From Candidatus Dormiibacterota bacterium (lineage in GTDB: Bacteria > Chloroflexota > Dormibacteria > Aeolococcales > Aeolococcaceae), in NCBI GenBank assembly GCA_003153125.1, contig PLWW01000070.1:1-42644 (forward strand): a DNA stretch of 42,644 nt, read 5' to 3'. The notes beneath the pieces are model-generated. The model ran no database searches. It was not told the origin of the DNA and saw only the letters and a list, made by a program, of their open reading frames with translations. The position numbers and the translations under genes were made by a program. The stretch's first letter is position 1, and each line of letters starts with the position of its first letter. This document shows, one piece after another, positions 16,061 to 24,155 of the stretch.

Positions 16061-16507
16061 TCACTGCGTGATCGGGATGCGAGCCGCCGGCTTGGCCGAC
16101 ACGGGCTTCGCCAAGGTGAGTCGCACCTCCAAGATGCCGTCGCGGTAGCTTGCGGTCACGTCCTTCTCGCTGACTCCCTCAGGAAGTGGAATCGTGCGCG
16201 AGAACGAGCCATATTGCATCTCTGAGGAGCGCCGCCCCTTCTGCTCGCTCCTGATCTGGCTGCGCCTCTCACCGCTGATGGTCAGCAACCCATCCTCGAC
16301 CGTGACCTCGACGTCCTTCTCGGGATCCACCCCGGGCAACTCGGCACGCACCACGAGGTGACCGTCGTCCGCGAACTCCTCGAGACGCATCGGAAAGTCC
16401 TTCGTCAGGCTCAACAGCGGGAATACTGGCCAGCGCAAGAGCTCAGCGAAGCGTCGACCAAGAAAGTCATTTGGATATAGCAGCGTCAGATCCGTCGTCT
16501 CCGCCAT
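16061..16507 (-). CDS. Hsp20/alpha-crystallin small heat-shock protein
   Basis: A 148-residue small heat-shock protein, an ATP-independent holdase. The alpha-crystallin domain spans about 40-138 with GHLVVRAELPGVDPEKDVEV, DGLLTISGERR, the YGSFSRTIPLPEGV loop and GILEVRLTL (the G-x-L consensus); the tail IPIT carries the I-x-I-type oligomerisation motif. The ATG at 16507 is preceded by GGAGG at an 8-base spacing. A DosR-box-like palindrome is 62 bases upstream of the start, as expected for a HspX (Acr)-type gene. It is first in a leftward series of six genes down to the archease fusion. Confidence 0.93.
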   Translation of the reverse strand: MAETTDLTLLYPNDFLGRRFAELLRWPVFPLLSLTKDFPMRLEEFADDGHLVVRAELPGVDPEKDVEVTVEDGLLTISGERRSQIRSEQKGRRSSEMQYGSFSRTIPLPEGVSEKDVTASYRDGILEVRLTLAKPVSAKPAARIPITQ

Positions 16508-16568
16508 GGCGATACCTCCAGTCTTGATGGTTCACCCTCATGCTCAGCCACTTGACGAGCCATGACCA

Positions 16569-16585
16569 GGGCTGAAAGTCCCAAG
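16569..16585. promoter_or_regulatory. DosR-box-like palindrome upstream of hsp20
   Basis: GGGCTGAAAGTCCC (16569-16582), followed by AAG, matches 11 of 14 core positions of the mycobacterial DosR box GGGACTWWAGTCCC; the right half AAAGTCCC is perfect. It is 62 bases before the hsp20 start. This is the best of the three candidates in the window. Confidence 0.5.
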
Positions 16586-16692
16586 AAAAGGAAAAGGTTC
16601 CGACAGACTTCTGGTGGATGTGGTCTTTCGATCACGTCCACGGCTGCTGACGGAACGGCCATTTTCGACCCCTGCCGAAGACAGAATCGGGG

Positions 16693-16744
16693 CGCTACCT
16701 TGCCAAGGTAAGGGTCGCGAGTTCGAGCCTCGTCTCCCGCTCCA
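16693..16744 (+). tRNA. tRNA-Gly(GCC) 3' part, truncated
   Basis: The sequence contains the anticodon arm CTACC-TTGCCAA-GGTAA (anticodon GCC), a complete T arm GCGAG-TTCGAGC-CTCGT, the 3' acceptor strand CTCCCGC, discriminator T and encoded CCA (16742-16744). The 5' acceptor strand (expected GCGGGAG) and D arm are absent; the upstream sequence is unrelated. One anticodon-stem pair is C-A, where the usual base is G. It cannot make a functional tRNA. Such 3' tRNA pieces are classic attachment-site scars left by integrative elements or phages. Confidence 0.75.
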
Positions 16745-16818
16745 CTCCGTGATCTGAATACGGAATGGCCCGGCTTCGGCCGACGTCGACCGCGTTGGAA
16801 ACCGCCGAGAGTAGCGCT

Positions 16819-16859
16819 CTAGGAATTCCTAGAACCACTTCCTGACGAAAGTGGTTCTA
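16819..16859. repeat. Palindrome CTAGGAATTCCTAG and adjoining 11-bp hairpin
   Basis: Two structures sit side by side: a perfect 14-base palindrome (16819-16832) and an inverted repeat TAGAACCACTT (16830-16840) / AAGTGGTTCTA (16849-16859) with an 8-base loop. They lie 75 bases after the tRNA-Gly fragment. A terminator without T-run, a recombinase core site or the end of a mobile element are all possible. Confidence 0.6.
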
Positions 16860-17201
16860 CGGGCCACGAGCCAAGCCCCGCAGACTAACGCGCCTGCCGC
16901 CCGCGCCTCGTGCCGTGCGGGTGGTCATCACGTACTACAGCACCCGCGTTTCACCCGGTGGATCGGACCCAGCCGCCTCAGATCACCGACCTGACGGCCG
17001 GCTCGCGACAGTGAGCAGCCGGTCGTCGCTCCCGACCTCGAGGCCGGCCACCGCTAACGGAGGATCGCGCCGCTTCTGGCCCACAGCGCAGACGCCATTC
17101 GACGCTCGGCAACCTCGGTCCGGCAGACTGCGAATCCGCCCACGCCGCTACGTGTTCGGGCTAGCAAACGTGTCCGTCAAAGCGGGTCAGGCCCAAGTGT
17201 C

Positions 17202-17394
17202 GTGGGAGCGCTGAGCCTGATCCGGGGTGGGATCGGCGCCTACGAGGCGAGCGTGCTCGGACTGCTCGTCGCCATTGGTCTCGATCCGGCCGCGGTCGTC
17301 GCCGCGGCCTTGCTCCACCGTGTTGTCGACAAGGGCTTCGCCACCGTTCTCGGGTTCATCACCTACGCGGTCGTTCGCCACCGCTTGCGGCTGA
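17202..17394 (+). pseudogene. YbhN/lysylphosphatidylglycerol synthase-type membrane protein, C-terminal fragment
   Basis: The frame reads SLIRGGIGAYEASVLGLLVA, IGLDPAAVVAAALLHRVVD and KGFATVLGFITYAVVRHRL, matching the final segment of the YbhN/LPG-synthase transmembrane family (P-x-GG-x-G-x-x-E motif, then two helices). Full-length members have about 300 residues and 6-8 helices; only about 60 residues remain. After codon 64 the frame continues to 17573 with random-looking sequence. A GTG at 17202 could start it, but truncation is the better reading. Confidence 0.55.
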
Positions 17395-17606
17395 CGAGCA
17401 TCGTCGCCACGCGGCCAGCGCGGCACATAAGGGTTGAAGGGTGTCCCAGGGATGTGGCCGGTTGGCATCGCCTGGGGGCCGCTGTCGAGGATCAATTTCG
17501 CACGTTGGGCGGGCGAGCAGCCTCTCCTCCGGAACCTTGGGACATCACCCTCGCCTGCGAGCTGCGCCACTGATCAGTCGCTGAACAACTCGTCCTCGCG
17601 CTTGAG

Positions 17607-17792
17607 CTACCTTGGTCCACGAGCTTCGGTGATCGCTCTCACAACATCGGGCGACGGGACTGCTTGGTCAGCGTGATCCTTGCACAGCGGAATGAAGACT
17701 GATTGCTGGCCGACCGCACTGACCGTGTAATGCGTCGCTGGCTGGTCGCAGTTCACTTGATCTCCGCTCTCGACCACCATGCACTTTGCCAC
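17607..17792 (-). CDS. Small Cys/His protein, unknown function
   Basis: A 61-residue protein starting at GTG 17792 with a strong GGGAGG ribosome binding site 8 bases upstream. It holds MAKCMVV, VNCDQPATHYTV and IPLCKDHADQ, so three Cys (4, 15, 37) and His residues (22, 41) are arranged as two strand-turn pairs, suggesting a small zinc-ribbon-like fold. There is no membrane segment or signal. I recognise no named family. It stands alone between remnants. Confidence 0.6.
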   Translation of the reverse strand: MAKCMVVESGDQVNCDQPATHYTVSAVGQQSVFIPLCKDHADQAVPSPDVVRAITEARGPR

Positions 17793-18074
17793 TTCTCGTC
17801 CTCCCTCATTGTCCTTCCACGCGATCCCTACCGGCTACTAGTATCCTCCGCAAGGTGGCCCGCACGGAGCATGATTACGTAGCTCAGGCGTAACAGAGTG
17901 GCATCGCGGGATCCAGGGACGCTGCTCTCCGCCCGGACCAGCCACGGCCCCCTTCTCAATCCTACGGCGCGAACGATAGGACCAGAAGTAGGCGCTGTCT
18001 TACTTCGATGCGGCCCCAGCTGACGGCGGTCGATCCTTCGATCAGCGCGGCGTACTGTTCGGAGCCTCGCTTCT

Positions 18075-18338
18075 CTGACCCAGGCAGCCATTTACGTAGG
18101 CCAAGTCGCGGAGTTCCGGGCAGAAGGGCTCGATGCGCAGTTCGAGGTACATCAGGTGGTGGTCAGCGGGCCGGCGCACGCAATCGCAGACGCTGCCGTT
18201 GCCGCCCGAGCCGACCTTATCGTTCTGGGCAGCGTCGGAAGCGGCCCGCTGAAAGGGCTGCTCCTCGGCAGCGTCGCACATCGGTTGCTACAGATCGCAC
18301 CTTGCCCAGTGCAGGTCGTGCCCAAGAGGGATCGCTGA
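18075..18338 (+). pseudogene. Universal stress protein, C-terminal part
   Basis: From about 18075 the plus frame reads LTQAAIYVGQVAEFRAEGLD, AQFEVHQVVVSGPAHAIADA, AVAARADLIVLGS, SGPLKGLLLGSVAHRLLQIA and PCPVQVVPK. This is a universal stress domain from the middle helix on, with the ATP signature G-x2-G-x9-G-S modified to GSVGSGPLKGLLLGS. The first 60 or so residues are missing, and a TGA at 18021 closes the frame. A GTG at 18156 could start a 60-residue product. It is the third universal stress gene in the window and the second broken one. Confidence 0.65.
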
Positions 18339-18649
18339 ACCAAGTCTGCGCCTCTCGACGGGTAATTCAGTCCACTTGCCGGGGGTGGGCGGCCCTCGGC
18401 CTCGGCGACAGCACTCGCCAGCAGACGTTGTGGAAATGCACTGGCGGTATTCGGAAGCTCCTCTGCTCGCAGCAGCGGCCGTGAGGACTCGTGGAATGTC
18501 TGAACCCGTCGGCTGCCGGCCGCCGCCCTCCCCGCGGCATCGTAGTGAGAGCCAATCGTGGCCGTGCGGGGCGGCCATGTTGGAATCGCGCTCGGCGGGC
18601 GGACTGTCAGGCCACGGCACGTGGCACCGGCGTGGGCTCGAATCCCGGA
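18339..18649. other. 311 bases without a recognised gene
   Basis: Lies between the end of the Usp fragment and the end of the convergent CHAD gene. I see no protein family, RNA gene or strong hairpin. Confidence 0.4.
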
Positions 18650-20164
18650 TCAGAACGTAGTGCGCCGGCGCTTCGCGAACACGGTTCTCCACACCGGCGG
18701 CCACTCCGCGCGCAGGCGGCTTCTCTCGGCGCGCTGATGGGCAACGAGCTCACCAGCCGCAAGGCGGCTGACCGGCGTGGCATCGGCGGCCTCTCTGAGC
18801 CACCTCTCCGCCACGACCGTGTCCTGGTGTTCGCCGAGAACTGTCTGCAGGCGGCTGACGGCGACCGCGAAGCGCGCCACGCGCTCACCAGCGACCGGCG
18901 TCACTGCCTCGGCCGTGTACCGGCATCGCTTGGCCTTGATCCTGACGTCATGCAGGGCGGCGTCCGGCGGATCATCGCCGAGCGCCTCCACGGCGGCGGC
19001 CAGACGTCGCCAGCGCGTGCGAACCAGGTTGTTCATGGCCATCGCATCCCGTTTGCGGTGCCGTTGCGAGGCGCCCTCCGGGAGTGGTTGTCCCGCGCCT
19101 GCGGTCCGAACCAGTTCGTCGAGGAGGCGATCGTAGCGCTCGCTGCGCAGAGCGGCGAGCACCGAGTCCCGTGCGTCTTGCGCCTGCCGCCGAAGGCGTT
19201 TGAGGAGGTGCTGTCCCGGCGACACGTCGTCGGCGGGCAGAGCATCGATGGCTCGCTGCAAGTTACCGGCCAGGACGTGGGTGTCGCGCAGCCTGCCGAC
19301 CTCATTCCCGAGCCAGCGAAGCTCCTCGCGCAGATGTTCTGCCTGCTCTCCATCGAAGAATGCGGCGAATGTTCCAAGGTCGGATCGCAGCCGCCGCGTG
19401 GCCACGCGAAACTTATGCACGCCTTCCTCGTCCTCGCCAAGGCGAACGGGCGCATCGTGCTGCAAGAGTTGCACCACCGCCCCAGCAATGGCGTGCCGGG
19501 CCAGCTCGTCCGGTCTTGGGTGCGCGCCGAGATCGGGCACCACGACCTCGGCGGGACGCGACGCGTCGGCGCCTAGAGCCCGGATCAGCTTGGGCACCGG
19601 CTGGTCGTCTCCACAGCCTGCGGCGGTGACGCGGTCCACCGCCGCGCGAAGCACCTCACGTCCCTGGCTGCCGTTGTGCTTCGTCTCGATCTCGATTTCA
19701 CGGAACCGACTGGTCACCCGGTTCCCTGCGTGCACCGACACCGCGTCGTCGACGATTTCCGCCAGGAGAGTTCCGTCGGGTTCGCGAATGTCGATCGGAT
19801 TCCGTGACGTGTGCAGCCGAGCCACCGGGATCAGCGTGCGGCCTCGCACATATGCGCGGAGGAGATCGGACGCCTCTCGCGGAACCGCCGCCCGGCCACC
19901 TGCAAACCTCAGCTCCTGCCGTTCCAGCGTGTGCTCCTCGGCACCGCCGGGCAGCTTGAGCGTCCACGCGGGGCCGGGTTCGCCGGTCCGGTGACGCAGC
20001 GTGACCCCCCAGCGGGCAAGATGGAGTTCGGCGGTGTCGTAGTACGTTGCCTCGAGTTCTAGTCGCGGCCGTGCAATTGCGGTTGCCCCGGTGACCAGAC
20101 CGTCCATCGGCGGCAGCCGGAAGGCCGCGGAGGCAGCGAGTTTCGCTTCCCGTTCGAGGCTCAC
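18650..20164 (-). CDS. CYTH-CHAD domain protein
   Basis: A 504-residue two-domain protein. The N-terminal CYTH domain (about 1-200) opens with the signature EREAK (ExExK, residues 4-8) and includes YYDTAELHLARWGVTLRHR and WTLKLPG, the triphosphate-tunnel residues. The C-terminal CHAD domain (about 215-490) has the two His-helix repeats VHKFRVATRRLRSDL and LHDVRIKAKRCRYTAEAV. CYTH-CHAD proteins bind or hydrolyse inorganic polyphosphate and localise to polyphosphate granules in several bacteria. The start is GTG at 20164 with AAGGA 8 bases upstream. It is a single-gene unit; about 250 bases separate it from the ferrochelatase gene. Confidence 0.93.
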   Translation of the reverse strand: MSLEREAKLAASAAFRLPPMDGLVTGATAIARPRLELEATYYDTAELHLARWGVTLRHRTGEPGPAWTLKLPGGAEEHTLERQELRFAGGRAAVPREASDLLRAYVRGRTLIPVARLHTSRNPIDIREPDGTLLAEIVDDAVSVHAGNRVTSRFREIEIETKHNGSQGREVLRAAVDRVTAAGCGDDQPVPKLIRALGADASRPAEVVVPDLGAHPRPDELARHAIAGAVVQLLQHDAPVRLGEDEEGVHKFRVATRRLRSDLGTFAAFFDGEQAEHLREELRWLGNEVGRLRDTHVLAGNLQRAIDALPADDVSPGQHLLKRLRRQAQDARDSVLAALRSERYDRLLDELVRTAGAGQPLPEGASQRHRKRDAMAMNNLVRTRWRRLAAAVEALGDDPPDAALHDVRIKAKRCRYTAEAVTPVAGERVARFAVAVSRLQTVLGEHQDTVVAERWLREAADATPVSRLAAGELVAHQRAERSRLRAEWPPVWRTVFAKRRRTTF

Positions 20165-20419
20165 GGAGATGGTCCTTCATCCCTTTGGCGGTCGGCACAG
20201 TGGCGCCGCCGGCTTGTGATGGTCGCCCGTCCGGACTGCCGCATAGCAGAGGCGTGGGCCTCAGGATACGTGGATCCCGCCCCTGCGCGCCCGGGAGGTT
20301 GGCCCTCCGCGCGGCGGTGCAAACTCGCAAATATTGGACTCTGTGGAATCGGACGTCAGTCGCCTGACCTACGGATGCTTAGGGCATTACTCTCCGCAAA
20401 GTGTCCTTTGCCCGTGAGG

Positions 20420-21373
20420 TCAGTCCGGAAGCGGCACCTCTGGGGCGAACTCCACCGTGGTGCGAACCACATCCGCAAGCGCATCGATGAATCCCGGTGC
20501 CGTGTTCAGAGGCGCCGGTCGGAGGTAGCGCAGACCGAGCGCTTCCGCGCGTTCGCGGGTGGCGACATCGAGGTCGAAGAGAACCTCGAGATGGTCGGCA
20601 CAAAACTGCACCGGGGCCGCGATGACGGCACGTGTGCCCCGCGCGGGTAGCCCGGACACCACGTCGAGAATGTCCGGTCCGAGCCAGTCGTTGGAGGGGC
20701 CGCTGCGACTTTGGAAGACGACCTCCCACCCTGATTGGGAAACGCCCACGCGGTCGGCCAGCGTCGACGCGGTCTGCTCCACCTGCTCGGCATATCTGTC
20801 CACGCCGGGGACACGGCGCGGCAGACTGTGCGCCGTGAAGAGGATCTGGGCTGTCTCGCGTTCTGCCTCGTCGAGCTGCGCGAGGCAGCTCTGCAGATGG
20901 TCGGCGAGAGTGCGGATGAAGTCGGGTTGGAGGTGCCACGGACCGGCCATGCGCGAGCGGACACCAGGCATCTCCGACACGGCTCGCTCGAGTGTCGTGA
21001 AATACGCTGCCGAGTGCGGTGACTGTTGCGGCGCCAGTGGCACCCCGACGATGGTGGTGACACCACGGCCCACCAGCTCTGCCACCGCCGTCTCGACCTC
21101 CGGATCGGAGTACAGCATGGCGGGCAGGACCAACACAGCTCCACTGGCGGCTGGATCAAGACGTTCCTGGAGCGCCGCTGCTTGAGCGGTGGTGATGTCG
21201 ACGAGAGGTGATCCGCCGACACGCCGGTAGCGGGCGCGCAGATCGTCGATCAATTCCGGCGGGGCCGGACGCCCGTGTCGGATCCGCTCGAGGAAAGTGG
21301 GAATGTCGACGTCGTCACGCACCGACCCGAAGGAGAGCAGGAGAATGCCGAGAGACTCCGTTGCCATTGTCAC
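20420..21373 (-). CDS. hemH: Ferrochelatase
   Basis: A 317-residue ferrochelatase of the monomeric Gram-positive type (coproporphyrin or protoporphyrin ferrochelatase). It shows LGILLLSFGS, YRRVGGSPLVDIT, LFTAHSLPRRV (the metal-handling His), VVFQSRSGPSNDWLGPDI and VQFCADHLEVLFDLD (catalytic Glu in the DHLE motif). No [2Fe-2S] cysteines of the C-terminal type are visible. Start is GTG at 21373, overlapping the radical SAM stop (GTGA), or ATG at 21367. It is the last gene of the leftward heme cluster. Confidence 0.93.
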   Translation of the reverse strand: MTMATESLGILLLSFGSVRDDVDIPTFLERIRHGRPAPPELIDDLRARYRRVGGSPLVDITTAQAAALQERLDPAASGAVLVLPAMLYSDPEVETAVAELVGRGVTTIVGVPLAPQQSPHSAAYFTTLERAVSEMPGVRSRMAGPWHLQPDFIRTLADHLQSCLAQLDEAERETAQILFTAHSLPRRVPGVDRYAEQVEQTASTLADRVGVSQSGWEVVFQSRSGPSNDWLGPDILDVVSGLPARGTRAVIAAPVQFCADHLEVLFDLDVATRERAEALGLRYLRPAPLNTAPGFIDALADVVRTTVEFAPEVPLPD

Positions 21374-22506
21374 GCCCGGAGCAGCACTGCAGGCGAGGGC
21401 AGTGGGGGGACGTAGGCGCAGGCAGGATCCTCGCCCAGCACGTCACCGGAAGCAGCATAGGCGCGAGCCCGCGAACCCCCGCAGATTTGACGCAGGTCAC
21501 ACTGTCCGCAGCGCCCGTGGAAGTAGCCCCCACGGATCTGTTGCAGGATCGGGTGATTCTGATAGACGTCGGCAAGACGGTGGCTGCGGACGTTGCCGAG
21601 GCTGAGAGGAAGAAAGCCCGAAGGCAGGATGTCGCCGTTGTAGCCCACGAAGATGATTCCACTGCCGTCACGGGTGGCGACGACGGGAGTGTTCTGGTTC
21701 ATCACGCCGGGTCCGAGCTGATCGAGGAGGCGGCGACGGAGCCGTTCATGGAGCGGACCCGGCGGGGGGGCGCCACTCCCTACCAGGCCTTCGCGCCGCC
21801 ACGCCGCCACCCGTCGGAAGAAGGGGGCTTCGACGGTGCGGACGAGAAAACCGTAGCGCGCAGCGTCGACGAGGAAGTGGCAGACATCCTCGCAATCGCG
21901 CGCGCTGAGATCGCGAGTTTCCACCCCTCTGCCGACGTTGACGAGAAAGAAGACCTCCCAGATGGCCACGCCATGCCACCGCATCAGTGCTGCGACATCG
22001 GCCATCTCCTCGACATTGCTCGCCATGACCGTCGTGTTCACCTGCACCTTGTACCCATGCTCTCGAAGGCGGCTGATGGCGCTCAGGGTGGCGTCGAAGT
22101 GGCCGTCGAACCCCCGGATGCCGTCGTGGGTCTGGGGGCATGCACCGTCGAGACTGATGGATGCGACGCGGACACCAGCCTCACGGAGGGAGGACAGCCG
22201 GGCGTCGGTGAGGTGGGGTGTGACCGAGGGCGAGATGGCCACGTGGAGACCGCGTTCCCGGGCATGGTGGACCAGCTCGGTGATGTCGGGACGCATCAGA
22301 CAGTCCCCGCCGGTCAGGATGAGAATCGGAGCTGGACGGCCGAATTCAACGATCTGGTCGACGAGGGCGAAACCTTCCTCGGTGCTGAGCTCATTGGGAA
22401 AAGGCTCGCGCTGCGCTGACGCACGGCAATGTCGACAGGCGAGCAGGCAGGCTCGGGTCGTCTCCCAGAAGACGAGGATGGGTCGGTTATGGAAGTCGGG
22501 TGCCAC
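21370..22506 (-). CDS. Radical SAM/SPASM protein, heme-maturation type
   Basis: A 378-residue radical SAM enzyme. The cluster motif is CLLACRHCRA (C-x3-C-x2-C, about residues 20-27), followed by LILTGGDCLMRPD and the SAM-binding VASISLDGACPQTHD. A C-terminal SPASM domain has CGQCDLRQICGGSRARAYA and a last Cys in EDPACAY for auxiliary Fe-S clusters. It is of the NirJ/AhbD-related group often found beside heme genes (I believe the TIGR04053 group). Between the oxidase and ferrochelatase genes it probably acts on a porphyrin or heme side chain. It starts at GTG 22506 with GGGAGG upstream, 3 bases after the oxidase stop, and overlaps hemH by 4 nt. Confidence 0.87.
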   Translation of the reverse strand: MAPDFHNRPILVFWETTRACLLACRHCRASAQREPFPNELSTEEGFALVDQIVEFGRPAPILILTGGDCLMRPDITELVHHARERGLHVAISPSVTPHLTDARLSSLREAGVRVASISLDGACPQTHDGIRGFDGHFDATLSAISRLREHGYKVQVNTTVMASNVEEMADVAALMRWHGVAIWEVFFLVNVGRGVETRDLSARDCEDVCHFLVDAARYGFLVRTVEAPFFRRVAAWRREGLVGSGAPPPGPLHERLRRRLLDQLGPGVMNQNTPVVATRDGSGIIFVGYNGDILPSGFLPLSLGNVRSHRLADVYQNHPILQQIRGGYFHGRCGQCDLRQICGGSRARAYAASGDVLGEDPACAYVPPLPSPAVLLRA

Positions 22507-22509
22507 GGT

Positions 22510-23928
22510 TCACGTCCTCCCAGCGATGGGCATCGAGGTTGTCTTCTCGGAGAGGTGAGCGAGGATCTGTTCGGCGGCATCACGTCCCTGGGTGGCGCAC
22601 GCAGTGAGGCCGACGCCGTCGTAGGGCGCCCCGGCCAGGGTCAGCGTGGCGGGTAGCCGCGCACGCCACGCTGCGACATTGACGCGGTGGCCCACCCGGT
22701 ATTGCGGGAGTGCGTCGTGCCACCGCGTCACCCGCGTATGGAGGGGCTCACCCCGCAGTCCGGCCGCAGCCGACAGCTCTCGGTGGAGGGCTCTGCCCAG
22801 TGCTTCATCGCTGAGCTCAGCATGGCGATTGTCGCCGTATGACCCTGTCGAGCAGCGGGCGATGACCACATCGTCACGCGCCTGGTGTGGCCACTTGGAC
22901 GTCACCCAGGTACAGGCACGCAGCAGCGTGCCTTCGATACGAGGCACGAGGATGCCGTTGCCCGCAGGGGGTTGTGCAAAGGCGTTGCGCGGGTACACGA
23001 ACGATGCCACCGTCACCGCTGCGTAGGGGATGAGACCGAGGTCGGTGGCGATCCCGCGCTGGCTCGAGCGAAGAAGTTCGGCTGCTGCGCCGGCAGGTGC
23101 AGCGAGCACGACAGCATCGACGCACTCGATCTGACCGGACCTCGTGGTGATCTGCCAGCCATCGGGAACAGCATCCAGGGTGGCCACCGCCGTGCCCGTG
23201 TGAACCTGCCCGCCCCGTCGGCGCACATCGGCGGCCAGCGCATCAACAAGCCGGCCCAGGCCACCGCGGACGGTCACCAGCTGCGCGGTGGCTGGCCGCG
23301 CGCCCATCTGCCGGAGAGCGCGAATGAGACTGCGGCGACCACTGAGACGTTCGCGCAGCCCGGGCAGCGCCGCATCGGCACCGAGAAAATCGACGGAGCC
23401 AGCGTACACACCCCCCAGGAGCGGATCGACCAACCGGTCCACGACACCTCGACCCATCCGTCCGCCGATGAGTGCAGCGATGCTGAGGTCCGTGTCGCAG
23501 CGGGTCGGTGGCAGCACGAAGTCGAATCCGGCGCGCAACAGTTCACGTGGGCTGAGCAGCCGGCTGCGCAGCACCGGCCCCAGGCGGACCGGCATGCCCA
23601 TGATCAAACCCGCCGGCAGCCGCCGAAGGTGTCCCCTGCTCCATACCTCCACCGCGCCGGCCCGTGCGGCGACGACGTCGTCACCGAGACCTAGGTCATG
23701 GCACAACGGCAGGAGCGGCGAGTCGCGGCCGACAAAACCGTCTGGGCCCAGCTCGATGTCGCAACCACCCGAGTGTGTTGAACGGATCTTCCCCCCCAGC
23801 TCCGACGCGGACTCATAGACGACGACCCGGGGCGGCTGGGGGTCACTGAGCAGACGGTGCGCCGCAACCAGCCCGGTGATCCCGCCTCCCACGACGGCAA
23901 CTGTTGGCTGATGTGTCCTCTGCGTCAC
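22510..23928 (-). CDS. hemY: Protoporphyrinogen/coproporphyrinogen oxidase (HemY/CgoX type)
   Basis: An FAD-dependent oxidase of 472 residues, the usual size. The dinucleotide-binding motif VAVVGGGITGLVAAHRLL opens the protein, followed by ESASELGGKIRS, a long central region with DPLLGGVYAGSVDFLGADAA, and the C-terminal FAD strand LTLAGAPYDGVGLTACATQG. It oxidises the six-electron porphyrinogen to porphyrin; the coproporphyrin branch is usual in Gram-positive-type bacteria. I chose the GTG at 23928 because it overlaps the stop of a small upstream frame (GTGA); the frame is open to 24132 but those residues look random. It is followed by the radical SAM and ferrochelatase genes. Confidence 0.9.
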   Translation of the reverse strand: MTQRTHQPTVAVVGGGITGLVAAHRLLSDPQPPRVVVYESASELGGKIRSTHSGGCDIELGPDGFVGRDSPLLPLCHDLGLGDDVVAARAGAVEVWSRGHLRRLPAGLIMGMPVRLGPVLRSRLLSPRELLRAGFDFVLPPTRCDTDLSIAALIGGRMGRGVVDRLVDPLLGGVYAGSVDFLGADAALPGLRERLSGRRSLIRALRQMGARPATAQLVTVRGGLGRLVDALAADVRRRGGQVHTGTAVATLDAVPDGWQITTRSGQIECVDAVVLAAPAGAAAELLRSSQRGIATDLGLIPYAAVTVASFVYPRNAFAQPPAGNGILVPRIEGTLLRACTWVTSKWPHQARDDVVIARCSTGSYGDNRHAELSDEALGRALHRELSAAAGLRGEPLHTRVTRWHDALPQYRVGHRVNVAAWRARLPATLTLAGAPYDGVGLTACATQGRDAAEQILAHLSEKTTSMPIAGRT

Positions 23929-24155
23929 ATCAGCCTGCTCTGACGCGGGCTGGCGTCGTCGGGATCGCTGACGATGTTCGTGGTGAAGAGGGTTCCGGCA
24001 TCGCCGCAGCCCAGCAGGCCATCGTCCGCCGCGACGAGAGCCGGCGGAACACGCGGCGTGTGGCTCCGGGGACGCCCGATGGGAGTGCACGTGCACTCCA
24101 TCGCGAAACATGACGGACGCCGCCAACCACATGCTCCATGGTGACGTGCAGTCAC
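23925..24155 (-). CDS. Unidentified small frame coupled to the oxidase gene
   Basis: A 76-codon frame whose GTG start overlaps the stop of the nitronate monooxygenase remnant (GTGA) and whose stop overlaps the GTG of the porphyrinogen oxidase. The C-terminal half looks like real protein (RVPPALVAADDGLLGCGDAG, TLFTTNIVSDPDD), while the first 30 residues do not. I recognise no family. It may be a remnant whose reading frame still carries ribosomes to the oxidase start. Confidence 0.3.
   Translation of the reverse strand: MTARHHGACGWRRPSCFAMECTCTPIGRPRSHTPRVPPALVAADDGLLGCGDAGTLFTTNIVSDPDDASPRQSRLM

Noticed and set aside
16693-16744. Functional tRNA-Gly gene
   Set aside because: No 5' acceptor strand complementary to CTCCCGC and no D arm can be found at the right distance upstream.
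21208-22419. 403-codon plus-strand frame across the radical SAM and ferrochelatase genes
   Set aside because: Antisense to genes whose Fe-S cysteines and active-site residues are intact.
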